Shown here in pieces: positions 6,852-15,724 of a DNA stretch of 64,000 bases (positions are counted from its first letter, which is position 1; the number at the start of each line of letters is the position of its first letter). The notes beneath the pieces were generated by a model. That model made no database searches. It saw only the letters and a program-made list of their open reading frames with translations, and was not told where the DNA came from. The stretch covers positions 1-64,000 of the forward strand of contig CAZVYX010000001.1 in NCBI GenBank assembly GCA_964631725.1, in the 5' to 3' direction. The stretch comes from GCA-2731375 sp964631725 (lineage in GTDB: Bacteria; Pseudomonadota; Alphaproteobacteria; GCA-2731375). The position numbers and the translations under genes are program-made.

Positions 6852-9209
6852 TCAGTTCCGCCGCATCGCGCCCGAGGCGTCTATGATCAGCTCCAATCCA
6901 TCCAGTTTCAAGCTGTAGCCGCCGCCGTTTTGCGGCGCTAGGTCCGCGACCGAGCTTGGGGCGCAATCCACCGTCATCAGCGCCAGGATCTCGGCGCTCG
7001 CCGTCGGCTCCCGGGTCGCGAAAACGCCGTGCCATTGGGCTGCATAGTCGCCAATCTTGGAGTCGGGATCGGCGCTGAAACGATCGGTCATGGTGAGCTT
7101 CATCTCCGGGCCGGCGAGCATTTCAATGCAAAGGGACGCCGGGCCGTTGGTAATGGCGGCGGCGTTCGGGCCAAAATCCATGATCGTTGACAGCGCATGA
7201 AAGTTCCATTCCCAACGCCGGGGTTCCTTGGCCTGCAAACGATCATAGACCAGGATGGTCTTGGGACGCAGATAGGCCATGGTACGGATGGCCTTGGTCA
7301 TGCCATTGCCATAGGCCTCTGTTGCATCGCCCACCACGACGGCCATGTCATCATCTTGTCTAAACACTGTCGTGCGGCCCCGCGCCGACATGTTGTGAAC
7401 CGGCTGCCCCTTGCCGCCATCAAAGGTAATGGCGTTTTTCGATTTGCTTTGCCGGGTCCACTGCTCGTGATGGTCCGAACCGTAGAAATCGTAATAGCCA
7501 GAGGACAAGGCCAATCGTTGGCCTTGGGAATGAATGACAAAACTGTTCTGCGCGGCGTGGGAATGATTGAAGGAGCCGTAGGGTGACGACAGGAAATAGA
7601 CCGATGTCCGCTGCCGGTCCGCCAGGTCGCTGTGCATGGCCGTCCAACCGATCGACGGGAAATGCGCGGCGTCGGGGATCGATCCATCGACTAACTCTGA
7701 TACGGTACCGTTGGTCTTTGGCAGGGGTGCGAAAATCCACATTGGCATGACCGGCGGCTTGCCCCAGTCGGCGGCAAAACGCCGATAGTATGGCCTGTCT
7801 ATCCGCTGCGCGTAGACATTGGCGAGATGTTTCCAATGGCGATTTCGGTCATGTTCATGTCCATCGCCAAACAAGCTGTCGGGCGTGCCTGGCGGGGCAA
7901 AGTAGCGCAAATACTGGCCGACCTCCTGCAACCAGGCGGAACGCCGCAGCGCCAGGCCGGTGGCCGATTCGATAATATCCCCATGCCGCAGATGGGCCCA
8001 CAGGTTCCATCCGGCATAGTTGAGGCTGTTGGCGAAACCGCCGTCATCGCCGCCCCAGGGATTATTCATCGCCAGATAAACAGGCAGGGATTGGAAAAAC
8101 CATTCGCGGGCGCGGGGGCTTTCACCCGCCAAGAGTGAGGCGATGGCTGCGATGGCGCCGGAATGCCGGTAGCCATGGGAATTGTACGGCATGCGAACAA
8201 GCTGATTGGCGCCGCCCGAGATGTAATGATCGACTAAATCCTGGGTTCGCGTCACGATCACGGCAACAATCTCTTGGCGTTCCTTTTCCTCCCAATAGTC
8301 GTAGGTCAGATCCAGCACGGTCGCCAAGGTGAGCGCGATTTCGCGTGAAATGGAATCTTGCGAGCGGCGCCCGGTGCTGCCGCGCGGGTCCCAGGCGGCC
8401 AGGTGGCGGGCCTGGCGCATGGCCTCTTCCAAATAGCGCCGATCCTTGCTGCCGATCCAGGCATAGGCTGCCAAGCGGGCAGGTAGCGCGGCGCGGTATA
8501 CAGCGCGCCCTATGCCGATGCCGACCCGCCTTTTTTCGTAGAAATCCTCAATCTGATATGTTGCCGTCGGTGGCTCGTCATGCAGCGTCCGACCCAGATA
8601 TTCGTTATTCAATCGTCGCCGCAGTTTTTCAAACATTTTGCCCCGCTCGCCAAAATGCACGGCATTCAGCAATAGGCGCCCGGCCTTGCCCGGGGATATC
8701 AGACGCGGCCGGGCTCGCTTCTTTGTCTTTTGAAATACACGGTCGAAATCCGGCACCACGAAGGAATGGGCGTTGCGTGGTACCGTGAAATAACGCCACG
8801 CACTCCACGCGGTGGGTCCACTGGCCCTTGGCCAGCCGCGCAGACGCCAGGCGTGCCGCCCCGGCGGCAATTCACGGTCCAGGAACAGCCAGTTCTGCAC
8901 CGCCATTCGGCCCAATACATCACCATTGTCGAGTCTGACCGCGACTTGCCAGGACACCATCTTGCTGTCATGGGGCCAGCGAATAACCGGCGGCGTTTGT
9001 TTCACCAATGCGCCATTGGTGGGATATGGCTGCACCTCGGTCGGCTTGGCCGGGGTCAGCCAATCTTGAATTGGGTGTGCGGGATTGACGCCGCGGAGCA
9101 ACAGGTACGGATCGGCGGCATCGGGGATCGCCTCGGCCGCCATCGCGCCATGAGGCAACAGCATCAGCATGGCCAGCCAAGTCAATTTTACCGCAAGATT
9201 TGCCGGCAT
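6852..9209 (-). CDS. heparinase II/III-like polysaccharide lyase, secreted
   Basis: 785 residues. A signal peptide (about 1-24, hydrophobic then A-M-A-A-E) is followed by a DUF4962-type N-terminal beta domain (about 35-160), an alpha/alpha-toroid (about 180-500) and a heparinase II/III C-terminal beta-sheet domain (about 530-785), where N-H-S-H-A-A-Q-N-S and a G-Y-Y-D-F-Y-G-S-D-H-H segment supply the usual Asn/His/Tyr active-site types. Such enzymes cleave uronic-acid polysaccharides (heparin, alginate, bacterial capsules) by beta-elimination in the periplasm or outside the cell. No sulfatase or SusC/D partners are present. A role in turnover of the cell's own or environmental glycans is possible. 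Confidence 0.83.
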   Translation of the reverse strand: MPANLAVKLTWLAMLMLLPHGAMAAEAIPDAADPYLLLRGVNPAHPIQDWLTPAKPTEVQPYPTNGALVKQTPPVIRWPHDSKMVSWQVAVRLDNGDVLGRMAVQNWLFLDRELPPGRHAWRLRGWPRASGPTAWSAWRYFTVPRNAHSFVVPDFDRVFQKTKKRARPRLISPGKAGRLLLNAVHFGERGKMFEKLRRRLNNEYLGRTLHDEPPTATYQIEDFYEKRRVGIGIGRAVYRAALPARLAAYAWIGSKDRRYLEEAMRQARHLAAWDPRGSTGRRSQDSISREIALTLATVLDLTYDYWEEKERQEIVAVIVTRTQDLVDHYISGGANQLVRMPYNSHGYRHSGAIAAIASLLAGESPRAREWFFQSLPVYLAMNNPWGGDDGGFANSLNYAGWNLWAHLRHGDIIESATGLALRRSAWLQEVGQYLRYFAPPGTPDSLFGDGHEHDRNRHWKHLANVYAQRIDRPYYRRFAADWGKPPVMPMWIFAPLPKTNGTVSELVDGSIPDAAHFPSIGWTAMHSDLADRQRTSVYFLSSPYGSFNHSHAAQNSFVIHSQGQRLALSSGYYDFYGSDHHEQWTRQSKSKNAITFDGGKGQPVHNMSARGRTTVFRQDDDMAVVVGDATEAYGNGMTKAIRTMAYLRPKTILVYDRLQAKEPRRWEWNFHALSTIMDFGPNAAAITNGPASLCIEMLAGPEMKLTMTDRFSADPDSKIGDYAAQWHGVFATREPTASAEILALMTVDCAPSSVADLAPQNGGGYSLKLDGLELIIDASGAMRRN

Positions 9210-9251
9210 TTTTTAAATAAGCCAATAATTCACAACGATCCTAAATACCAC

Positions 9252-10181
9252 CTAATAGCCGTCGGCGATATCGACTTGGTTCGCAATTGCCTGACCGGCC
9301 CGGGCCCGGTGCACTTGCTCGGCCAGAATGGGGGCGGCGGTTTCGGCCGCTGATAGGGAGGCGATATGAGGCGTGATCCGTACCTTTGGGTGCCGCCAAA
9401 GCGGGCTGTCGGCGGCCAAGGGCTCATCACGGAAGGCATCCAGGGTCGCGCCGCCAAGTTGGCCGCTGTCCAGGGCGGCAAGCAGGTCAGCCTCCACCAC
9501 GCACTCACCGCGGGCGCAGTTGATCAGATATCCGCCTTTGGGCATGGCATTGAAGGCGGCCCCGTCCATCAGGTTCTCGGTCTGATCGGTCAAGGGCAGT
9601 AGCAGCACGGCAATATCGGTCTGCCGCAGTACATCCCTCAGGGCTTCGTGGCCGTGGCTGCAGCGCATGCCGGCGATCTCCCTTGCGCTCCGGCTCCAGC
9701 CGAGCAGATTGAAATCCAGGGCGCCCAGATGTTGGGCGCAGCGCTGGCCCATCTGGCCCAGGCCCAGCAAGGCAACGGTGCGGTCCCTGGCATCCGTCGT
9801 GGGGTGGCGTTGCCAGCGCTGGCGGTGTTGCTGGTGGCCATAAATATCCAGGCCAAGGTGATGCTGCAGCACCGTGGCGCAGACATATTCGGCCATGCGG
9901 TCGGCCATCAACGGATCGACCAGGCGGGTTATGGGTATGCCGCGCGGCAGATCGGGATCATTGACCAGGGCATCGACGCCGGCGCCCAGGGAGGCGATGG
10001 CCAAAAGGTTGGGAAAACCGGCAAGAATGCCGGGCTGGATATTCCAGACCATGGCGAAATCGACGTCCTCGCGGTTGCCCACGTCTGGCCAGACCCGAAA
10101 GTCGTCTTCCGGCAGTGCCGATTGCAACGCGGCCAGCCACTGATCCGAATTGTCCCAGGGACAGTAAAAAAGTATCGCCAA
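9252..10181 (-). CDS. D-2-hydroxyacid dehydrogenase, GhrA-like (glyoxylate/hydroxypyruvate reductase)
   Basis: 309-residue NAD(P)H-dependent oxidoreductase. It has the split catalytic domain (1-100 and 285-309) around a Rossmann domain with G-L-G-Q-M-G at about 141-146, W-S-R-S after the second strand (suggesting NADPH preference), the substrate-binding Arg in I-N-C-A-R-G-E, the catalytic Glu in the following strand and the catalytic His in T-P-H-I-A-S. Length and the N-terminal I-L-F-Y-C-P match the GhrA group, which reduces glyoxylate and hydroxypyruvate. It lies 42 bases upstream of the heparinase-like gene on the same strand and may start that transcript. Confidence 0.87.
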   Translation of the reverse strand: MAILFYCPWDNSDQWLAALQSALPEDDFRVWPDVGNREDVDFAMVWNIQPGILAGFPNLLAIASLGAGVDALVNDPDLPRGIPITRLVDPLMADRMAEYVCATVLQHHLGLDIYGHQQHRQRWQRHPTTDARDRTVALLGLGQMGQRCAQHLGALDFNLLGWSRSAREIAGMRCSHGHEALRDVLRQTDIAVLLLPLTDQTENLMDGAAFNAMPKGGYLINCARGECVVEADLLAALDSGQLGGATLDAFRDEPLAADSPLWRHPKVRITPHIASLSAAETAAPILAEQVHRARAGQAIANQVDIADGY

Positions 10182-10248
10182 GGAATAGCCCTCTTTGCTT
10201 CATGCCCTATAATACCACAATGCAGGAATAGGAACCTTGGGAGCCATC

Positions 10249-11190
10249 ATGTCACGTCTGATCACCGTCGCCGCCGCCCAGTTAGGCCCAATAGAGCGGG
10301 AGGAAAGCAAGGACAGCGTCGTTAAGCGCATGACCGATATGATGCGCCATGCCCACGCCCGGGGCGCTCGCCTGGTGGTCTATCCGGAAATGGCCCTGAC
10401 AACCTTTTTCCCGCGCTGGCATATCGAGGACGAGGCGGAGCTGGACAGTTTCTACGAGACTGAAATGCCCTCGGCCCAAACCCAGCCCCTGTTCGATCTG
10501 TCCAAGGAACTGGGAGTTGGTTTCTATCTCGGCTATTCGGAAATGTTTTTTGACGATACCGGTAAGAAGCGCCGTTTTAACACCGCTATCCTGGTCAACC
10601 AGCAGGCCGAGATCGTCGGGAAATACCGTAAGGTGCATCTGCCGGGCCATTCCAACTACGAACCCGAACGGCCCTGGCAGCACCTGGAAAAGGGCTATTT
10701 CGAGGTTGGCGATCTGGGCTTTCCGGTGTTCCGCACCATGGGCGGGGTGATGGGCATGTGCCTGTGCAACGACCGACGCTGGCCCGAGACTTGGCGCGTG
10801 ATGGGCATGCAGGATGTCGACATCGTCATGCTGGGCTACAACACGCCGGTGTATAATTCCGTGGCCGCGGAAAGCCCGCATTTGCGCATGTTCCACAATC
10901 ACGTTTCGATGCAGGCCGGCGCCTATCAAAACGGCACCTGGGCCGTGGGCACCGCCAAGGCGGGCATGGAGGGCGGCGTCGACATGATGGCGGGAAGCTG
11001 CATCATCGCACCGACCGGGGAGATCGTGGCCCTGGCCACGACCTCGGAAGACGAGGTCATCGTCGCCGAATGCGATCTGGACCGGGGACGTTATATCCGT
11101 GACACCGTGTTTAACTTCGACCAGCACCGGCGGATCGAGGCCTACGGCCTGATCACGGAGCGGACCGGGGCGGTCGCGCCGCCGGAATGA
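10249..11190 (+). CDS. N-carbamoyl-D-amino-acid hydrolase (nitrilase superfamily)
   Basis: 313 residues, very similar in layout to Agrobacterium D-carbamoylase: P-E-M-A-L-T-T-F-F-P-R-W-H near the first catalytic residue, and F-N-T-A-I-L-V, K-Y-R-K-V-H-L-P-G-H, C-N-D-R-R-W-P-E in the same order. The catalytic triad is E47, K128 and C173. It would hydrolyse N-carbamoyl-D-amino acids to D-amino acids, CO2 and ammonia in the cytoplasm. The start is taken at the ATG at 10249, not the in-frame TTG at 10237, because numbering then matches the family. A hydantoin-racemase gene follows 18 bases downstream, but no cyclic hydantoinase is in the window. Confidence 0.9.
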   Translation: MSRLITVAAAQLGPIEREESKDSVVKRMTDMMRHAHARGARLVVYPEMALTTFFPRWHIEDEAELDSFYETEMPSAQTQPLFDLSKELGVGFYLGYSEMFFDDTGKKRRFNTAILVNQQAEIVGKYRKVHLPGHSNYEPERPWQHLEKGYFEVGDLGFPVFRTMGGVMGMCLCNDRRWPETWRVMGMQDVDIVMLGYNTPVYNSVAAESPHLRMFHNHVSMQAGAYQNGTWAVGTAKAGMEGGVDMMAGSCIIAPTGEIVALATTSEDEVIVAECDLDRGRYIRDTVFNFDQHRRIEAYGLITERTGAVAPPE

Positions 11191-11208
11191 TATCGCGGGG
11201 AGGCAACC

Positions 11209-11892
11209 ATGTCTGAGCGTATCGTCGTTATCAATCCCAACTCCTCGACCGACGTCACCGAGGGGATCGACGCGGCCATGGCGCCGTTGCGTTTCGCGGA
11301 CGGCCCGGCCATTGATTGCCTAACCCTTGCCGAGGGCCCGCCGGGCATCGAGAGCCAGCGCCACGTGGACGGCGTGGTTGGCCCCTTGTGTGCGCTGATC
11401 GAACGCGAGGGCAACAGAGCCGACGCCTTCGTCGTCGCCTGTTTTTCCGATCCCGGCCTGCACTCGGCGCGGGAGACCACGTCCCGCCCGGTCATGGGGA
11501 TCTCCGAAAGCGGCATCACCACGGCGCTGACCCTAGGCGAACGGTTTGGCATCATCGCCATTCTGCCCGCCGGCGTTTCCCGCCACCGCCGCTATATCCG
11601 GCAGATGGGCCTGGAAGGCCGCCTGGCCGGCGATCGGCCCATCGGCGTCGGCGTCACCGGGCTCGGTGCCGAGGATGAAGTGGAGGGGCGCATGACGAAA
11701 GTAGGCCGGCAGTTGATCGAGGAGGATGGGGCGGATGTCCTGATCATGGGCTGCGCCGGCATGGCCCGCTACCGCCATCGCCTGGAAGACAAGCTTGGCG
11801 TGCCTGTCATTGACCCCAGCCAGGCCGCCGTGGCCGACGCCATTGCCGCCGTTCGCCTGGGCTACCGCAACAACAAGAGCAACATGGAATAG
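11209..11892 (+). CDS. Asp/Glu/hydantoin racemase family protein
   Basis: 227 residues of the hydantoin-racemase/Asp-Glu racemase fold, starting I-V-V-I-N-P-N-S-S. The two catalytic cysteines are visible, C78 (V-V-A-C-F-S-D-P-G) and C182 (M-G-C-A-G-M), acting as paired acid and base for alpha-proton exchange. Related proteins racemise 5-substituted hydantoins, and others in the family are allantoin racemases or arylmalonate decarboxylases (which lack one Cys). With both cysteines present, racemase is the better reading. It is co-directional with the D-carbamoylase upstream (18-base gap) and the GST downstream (5-base gap). Confidence 0.85.
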   Translation: MSERIVVINPNSSTDVTEGIDAAMAPLRFADGPAIDCLTLAEGPPGIESQRHVDGVVGPLCALIEREGNRADAFVVACFSDPGLHSARETTSRPVMGISESGITTALTLGERFGIIAILPAGVSRHRRYIRQMGLEGRLAGDRPIGVGVTGLGAEDEVEGRMTKVGRQLIEEDGADVLIMGCAGMARYRHRLEDKLGVPVIDPSQAAVADAIAAVRLGYRNNKSNME

Positions 11893-11897
11893 TCAAA

Positions 11898-12515
11898 ATG
11901 CAACTCATTGGCCGCAATCTTTCACCCTTCGTCCGCCGCACATCCGTAATTCTAAAGCTGCTGGACCTGCCCTACGATCAGCGCGGTCTGTCGACCGCCG
12001 ATGACGCCGACGAGATCGCCAAAATCAACCCGGTGGTCCGCGTGCCTTCCCTGGTGCTGGACGACGGCGAATGTCTGATCGACAGCAATGCCATCATCGA
12101 TCATCTGCTGGAAGTGGGTGACCCCGAGCACCGGCTGCTGCCCGCCGGCGGTGCTGATCGCCGCGCGGTATTGCGCCTGGCCGCCATCGGCCACGGGGTC
12201 ATGGAAAAGGGCGTCGCGTCTTCGTACGAGCGCAACCGCCGGCCAAAGGAACTGGTCTATGACGACTGGGTAAAGATGGTGGAGGGCCAGGTCTGCGGCG
12301 GCCTGGCCGCTTTGAATGAGGCGGCATCCGGTGGCGACTATCTATGCGGCGATCATCTGACCCTGGCTGATGTCAATGGCGTGGTGGCGTATGACTTTGT
12401 CGGGATCGCGGCGCGCTATCTGTTGAAGGATGATCCCTACCCTGCTCTTGCCGCCCTGGCGCGGCGCTGTGGCGAGTTGCCCGCCTTTGCTGACACTGTC
12501 TTCAAACCGGGCTAG
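11898..12515 (+). CDS. glutathione S-transferase family protein
   Basis: 205 residues. The N-terminal thioredoxin-like domain has S-P-F-V-R-R-T at 8-14 (catalytic Ser/Thr region), V-R-V-P-S-L-V-L with the cis-Pro at about 50, and D-S-N-A-I-I (Glu/Ser-binding pair). The C-terminal helical domain has L-T-L-A-D-V-N-G. It follows the racemase by 5 bases, so it is probably co-translated with the carbamoylase operon. It may work on an electrophilic intermediate or be maleylacetoacetate-isomerase-like; the substrate is unknown. Confidence 0.83.
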   Translation: MQLIGRNLSPFVRRTSVILKLLDLPYDQRGLSTADDADEIAKINPVVRVPSLVLDDGECLIDSNAIIDHLLEVGDPEHRLLPAGGADRRAVLRLAAIGHGVMEKGVASSYERNRRPKELVYDDWVKMVEGQVCGGLAALNEAASGGDYLCGDHLTLADVNGVVAYDFVGIAARYLLKDDPYPALAALARRCGELPAFADTVFKPG

Positions 12516-12545
12516 CGCACGGCAAAGGCGCAGTATCCAAATACC

Positions 12546-13064
12546 TCAGCCCGCCGCATCGAGGCGCCAGTCCAGGATATAGCCGGTGTCCGCCGACGGT
12601 TGCTTGACGTCCTTGTCCACGGCGATCAGACAACTCATGATCACCTCCACCACATCGTCGGTATTCCCCATGGGCACCAGCAAGACTTCAACGACAACCC
12701 AGTCCCTATCGGGAAATTGTGCCTTCTGCCGCACTGCTACCGGCGCGCGGCTTTCGGCGCAGGTTCGGAATGTCCACAGCATCTCGTCCAAATTGTCGCC
12801 ATAGAGTTCCTCGTTGAGCCATCTGCCAGTTGCATCCCGTCCGGTCACGGCGGTAATGGCGGTACCGATCAAGCGGTAGCGGAAGCGTAGCGGATCGCGA
12901 AACACATTGGTGAGGACAATATTTGGCAATAAGTGTGGAATGCTGATGGGATCGATATCGCGCCGCGACGGCATCTGACGGCTGCCCCGGGCACTCAGCC
13001 AATAGTCACGCATTTGATGCAGCTTGGGTGAGGCCATCGGTTCCTGAATGGCAATACGCTCCAT
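12546..13064 (-). CDS. PAS-domain protein (PAS_5-like, stand-alone)
   Basis: 172 residues with a single PAS_5-type fold and no output domain. The pattern is Y-W-L-S-A-R-G-S-R-Q-M-P-S-R-R-D-I-D-P near residue 25, then an R-F-R-Y-R-L-I-G-T strand and G-R-D-A-T-G-R-W. These small alphaproteobacterial PAS proteins are of unknown role, probably sensory or regulatory. A second copy of the family is at 25900-26376. It converges on the GST gene (30-base gap) and is transcribed away from the LLM gene at 13284. Confidence 0.75.
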   Translation of the reverse strand: MERIAIQEPMASPKLHQMRDYWLSARGSRQMPSRRDIDPISIPHLLPNIVLTNVFRDPLRFRYRLIGTAITAVTGRDATGRWLNEELYGDNLDEMLWTFRTCAESRAPVAVRQKAQFPDRDWVVVEVLLVPMGNTDDVVEVIMSCLIAVDKDVKQPSADTGYILDWRLDAAG

Positions 13065-13283
13065 ACAACATCCCCCAATAGAAATATGGCGTTTAACCTA
13101 GATATCGCACTATGCACGATCCATGGGCTCGTTGGTAGCGGTGAACTTTCCATTAAGTTCCGTTTTGCCGGGGCCGCATCCCTTGATTGCGCCGCGGTGT
13201 CGTTGCTTAATGGTCCCGCGACACGGGTGCCGGAGAACACCTGGCGGACGAACGGGATGTATTGAATTGGGGGAGTAACCATC

Positions 13284-14312
13284 ATGAAATTCGGCGTACT
13301 TCAGTTTTTCAGTTGGCCGGGGCGGCGGGTACCGTTGGCAACGGTTTACGACCGGGCCTTCCAGCGCATGGAGATCATGGATCGGACGGGCTATGATGCG
13401 GTCTGGCTGGCGGAGCATCATTTCTCCACCTACAGCGTTTGCCCCTCGGTGCATCTCATGGGCACCCATATCGCGGCGCGGACGGAAAGTCTGCGCATCG
13501 GCATGGCTGTTTCCCTGGCCTCGTTCTACCATCCTCTGCGCCTTGCCGAAGAGGTTGCCCTATTGGACAATCTGTCCGGCGGAAGGGTGAACTGGGGCGC
13601 TGGCCGCGGCTTCGACCCCACCGAACACAAGGTTTTTGGCGTCGAGCCAAAGGAATCCTATCCCCGTTTCCGCGAAGCGGTGGAAATCGTTCTCAAGGCC
13701 TGGAACAACGACAAGGTCAATCACAAGGGCGAGTTCTGGCAGTTCGAGGATGTGGAGGTGCTGCCGAAGCCATTTCAGGACCCCATGCCGGTCTGGCTGG
13801 CGGCATCGTCACTTGAGGCCTTGGAATGGTCGGCCAGCGAAGGCCACTCCATCATGATGGATCCGCACGCGACCCATGCCGAGATTTCAAGAAAGCGGTC
13901 CTTCTACAAGGAGACGTTGGAGGGCGCGGGCTTTTCCATGGCGGGCCGCGACATTCCCATGGCGCGCACTCTGGCCATGGGCGCGACCGAGGCGGAAGCC
14001 CGGAAGGTGGGCCAGCAGGGCGCCGAGTTCATGTTCGGCAGTTATCTGCGTAAGAAGGCAAATATCCGCGGCACCGCCGCCGGCGCGCAAAAGACCGTGC
14101 AGGTGGAGGCTTTGGATCAATCGTTGCGCGATGACGATGACCCTGTGGCGCGCTATGTCAACGAGATCGCCATTTGCGGCACGCCAGAAAAGGTCATCGA
14201 CGATATCCAGGAAATGCAGGAAACCCTGCCGCTTGAGTATCTGATGATCGCGCCATTGAGCCATGCCTCCTTCGTGATGTTTACCGAGAAAGTCCTGCCG
14301 CGTTTTCTGTAG
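13284..14312 (+). CDS. LLM-class flavin-dependent oxidoreductase (luciferase-like)
   Basis: 342 residues, a bacterial-luciferase-like TIM barrel: M-K-F-G-V-L-Q-F-F first strand, W-L-A-E-H-H-F at about 47, the L-R-I-G-M-A-V strand, P-L-R-L-A-E-E and L-S-G-G-R-V-N-W-G-A-G-R-G phosphate-binding loop. It uses FMNH2 (or F420) to oxidise small organics. A GGGGGAG ribosome site precedes the ATG. The MBL-fold gene follows 15 bases downstream and is likely in the same operon. It is one of four LLM genes in the window. Confidence 0.88.
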   Translation: MKFGVLQFFSWPGRRVPLATVYDRAFQRMEIMDRTGYDAVWLAEHHFSTYSVCPSVHLMGTHIAARTESLRIGMAVSLASFYHPLRLAEEVALLDNLSGGRVNWGAGRGFDPTEHKVFGVEPKESYPRFREAVEIVLKAWNNDKVNHKGEFWQFEDVEVLPKPFQDPMPVWLAASSLEALEWSASEGHSIMMDPHATHAEISRKRSFYKETLEGAGFSMAGRDIPMARTLAMGATEAEARKVGQQGAEFMFGSYLRKKANIRGTAAGAQKTVQVEALDQSLRDDDDPVARYVNEIAICGTPEKVIDDIQEMQETLPLEYLMIAPLSHASFVMFTEKVLPRFL

Positions 14313-14327
14313 AGGAACCGACCAACG

Positions 14328-15209
14328 ATGAACACAACGAACCAGGATGATACCTCTGTTCTGCTGCTGGGCACGGGCGGGCCCTGGGTTAGCGCCGACC
14401 GCTTTGGTCCCAGCACGCTGATCCGTCATGGCGAGGAGCGGTTGTTGTTCGATACCGGGCGGGGCGTCGGCATCCGCCTGGTCGAGGCGGACGAGGAGCC
14501 GGCCCAGGTGAACCCGGTTTTCATCACCCATCATCACCTGGATCACATCAGCGACCTGGCCGATGTGATGATCACCACCTGGCTGCGCGGCCGCACGGCG
14601 GAGCTGAAAATCTATGGCCCGCCGGGTACCGCCGAGATCGTCGATACCCTGGTTAACAAGGTTTATGCCAAGGACATCGAATGGCGCTCGGTCGGCGAGC
14701 CGGCGTTTGGCGGCTGGAAACCTGTACAGGCCATGGATATTGAACCAGGCGATGTCGTCGAAACAGCGAACTGGAGGGTCAGTTGCGCCTATGTGGTGCA
14801 TGGACATGGCCTGAATTTCAGTAAGGAATTCAAGAACAACTGGAAATGCATGAGCTACCGCTTCGAAGCCGGCGACAGAGTGATCACGGTCAGCGGCGAC
14901 ACCATCGACTGCGGCGGCCTGCGCAAGATGGCCGAAGGCGCGGATATCCTGGTGCAATGCTGTTTTGCCGGCAGTGGCGAGACCAGGGGAAATTCCCATT
15001 TGAGCGATGTGGCGACATTCACCCTGGCCGATGCGGCCCAGGCGGCCAAGGTCGCCAAGGAATGCGGCGTCGGCCATCTGGTCCTGACCCACCTGCGCCC
15101 GAAGTCGGAGGCGGATTTGGCGGCCTTGGAGGCGGAGGTGCGGGAGACCTACGACGGCCTCTTGACCATCGGCCGGGACATGACCGCCGTGCCGCTGCCG
15201 CCGGACTAG
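14328..15209 (+). CDS. MBL-fold metallo-hydrolase (RNase Z/arylsulfatase-like)
   Basis: 293 residues of metallo-beta-lactamase fold. The zinc motif H68-x-H70-x-D72-H73 is clear (F-I-T-H-H-H-L-D-H), and the later ligands lie in A-Y-V-V-H-G-H-G, V-S-G-D-T and L-T-H-L-R-P. The N-terminal L-L-L-G-T-G-G-P and the glycine-rich strand resemble RNase Z-like and AtsA-like hydrolases. It probably hydrolyses an ester or lactone linked to the LLM reaction upstream; this is inferred from the 15-base gap only. Confidence 0.84.
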   Translation: MNTTNQDDTSVLLLGTGGPWVSADRFGPSTLIRHGEERLLFDTGRGVGIRLVEADEEPAQVNPVFITHHHLDHISDLADVMITTWLRGRTAELKIYGPPGTAEIVDTLVNKVYAKDIEWRSVGEPAFGGWKPVQAMDIEPGDVVETANWRVSCAYVVHGHGLNFSKEFKNNWKCMSYRFEAGDRVITVSGDTIDCGGLRKMAEGADILVQCCFAGSGETRGNSHLSDVATFTLADAAQAAKVAKECGVGHLVLTHLRPKSEADLAALEAEVRETYDGLLTIGRDMTAVPLPPD

Positions 15210-15217
15210 CCATTCGC

Positions 15218-15724
15218 ATGAACTGGCCGTTCGCAAAAGCGATCATTATTTTGCCAGGCACGGCACTGGTCTATGTGCCCGCGGCGGTCATCTGGTTCAC
15301 GCGAAACACCGAATTTGCGGCTGTGTTTCCGCCCCAGGGCATCGTTCCCTGGATTGCTGCGGCCTTGCCGGGGCTGCCCGGCCTGGTTCTGATGGGCTGG
15401 TCCGTACGGTTGTTCGCCACCCAGGGCGGCGGCGGCACGCCGGCACCCTGGGAACCTATAGCGAAATTCATCGTCACCGGCCCCTATCGCTATACGCGGA
15501 ACCCCATGCTGACGGGCGTGTTGTTCTTTCAGGCGGCGGAGGCGGTCTTTCTGCATTCATGGCCGCTGTTCATCTGGGCGGTGTTGTTTTTCGCCCTGAA
15601 CACGGTCTATTTTATTTTCTCCGAAGAACCCGACCTGGCCAAACGCTACGGTGAGGCTTATCTGGATTACAAACGCCAAGTGCCGCGCTGGCTGCCCCGA
15701 TTGACGCCCTATCGGCCTACATGA
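15218..15724 (+). CDS. isoprenylcysteine carboxyl methyltransferase-like membrane protein
   Basis: 168 residues with four to five hydrophobic segments and the C-terminal ICMT/PEMT signature: G-P-Y-R-Y-T-R-N-P-M at about 87-96, then E-E-P-D-L-A-K-R-Y-G-E-A-Y and Y-K-R-Q-V-P-R-W. The family uses S-adenosylmethionine at the membrane to methylate lipids, prenyl-cysteine or thiols; bacterial members are mostly of unknown substrate. The ATG at 15218 is 8 bases after the MBL stop. Its last 8 bases overlap the convergent LLM gene on the other strand. Confidence 0.75.
   Translation: MNWPFAKAIIILPGTALVYVPAAVIWFTRNTEFAAVFPPQGIVPWIAAALPGLPGLVLMGWSVRLFATQGGGGTPAPWEPIAKFIVTGPYRYTRNPMLTGVLFFQAAEAVFLHSWPLFIWAVLFFALNTVYFIFSEEPDLAKRYGEAYLDYKRQVPRWLPRLTPYRPT

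Noticed and set aside
13887..15236. 449-codon minus-strand ORF opposite the LLM and MBL genes
   Set aside because: It covers two well-supported plus-strand genes. Its translation is rich in Gln, His, Arg and Gly with no family motif, as expected for an antisense shadow in GC-rich DNA.
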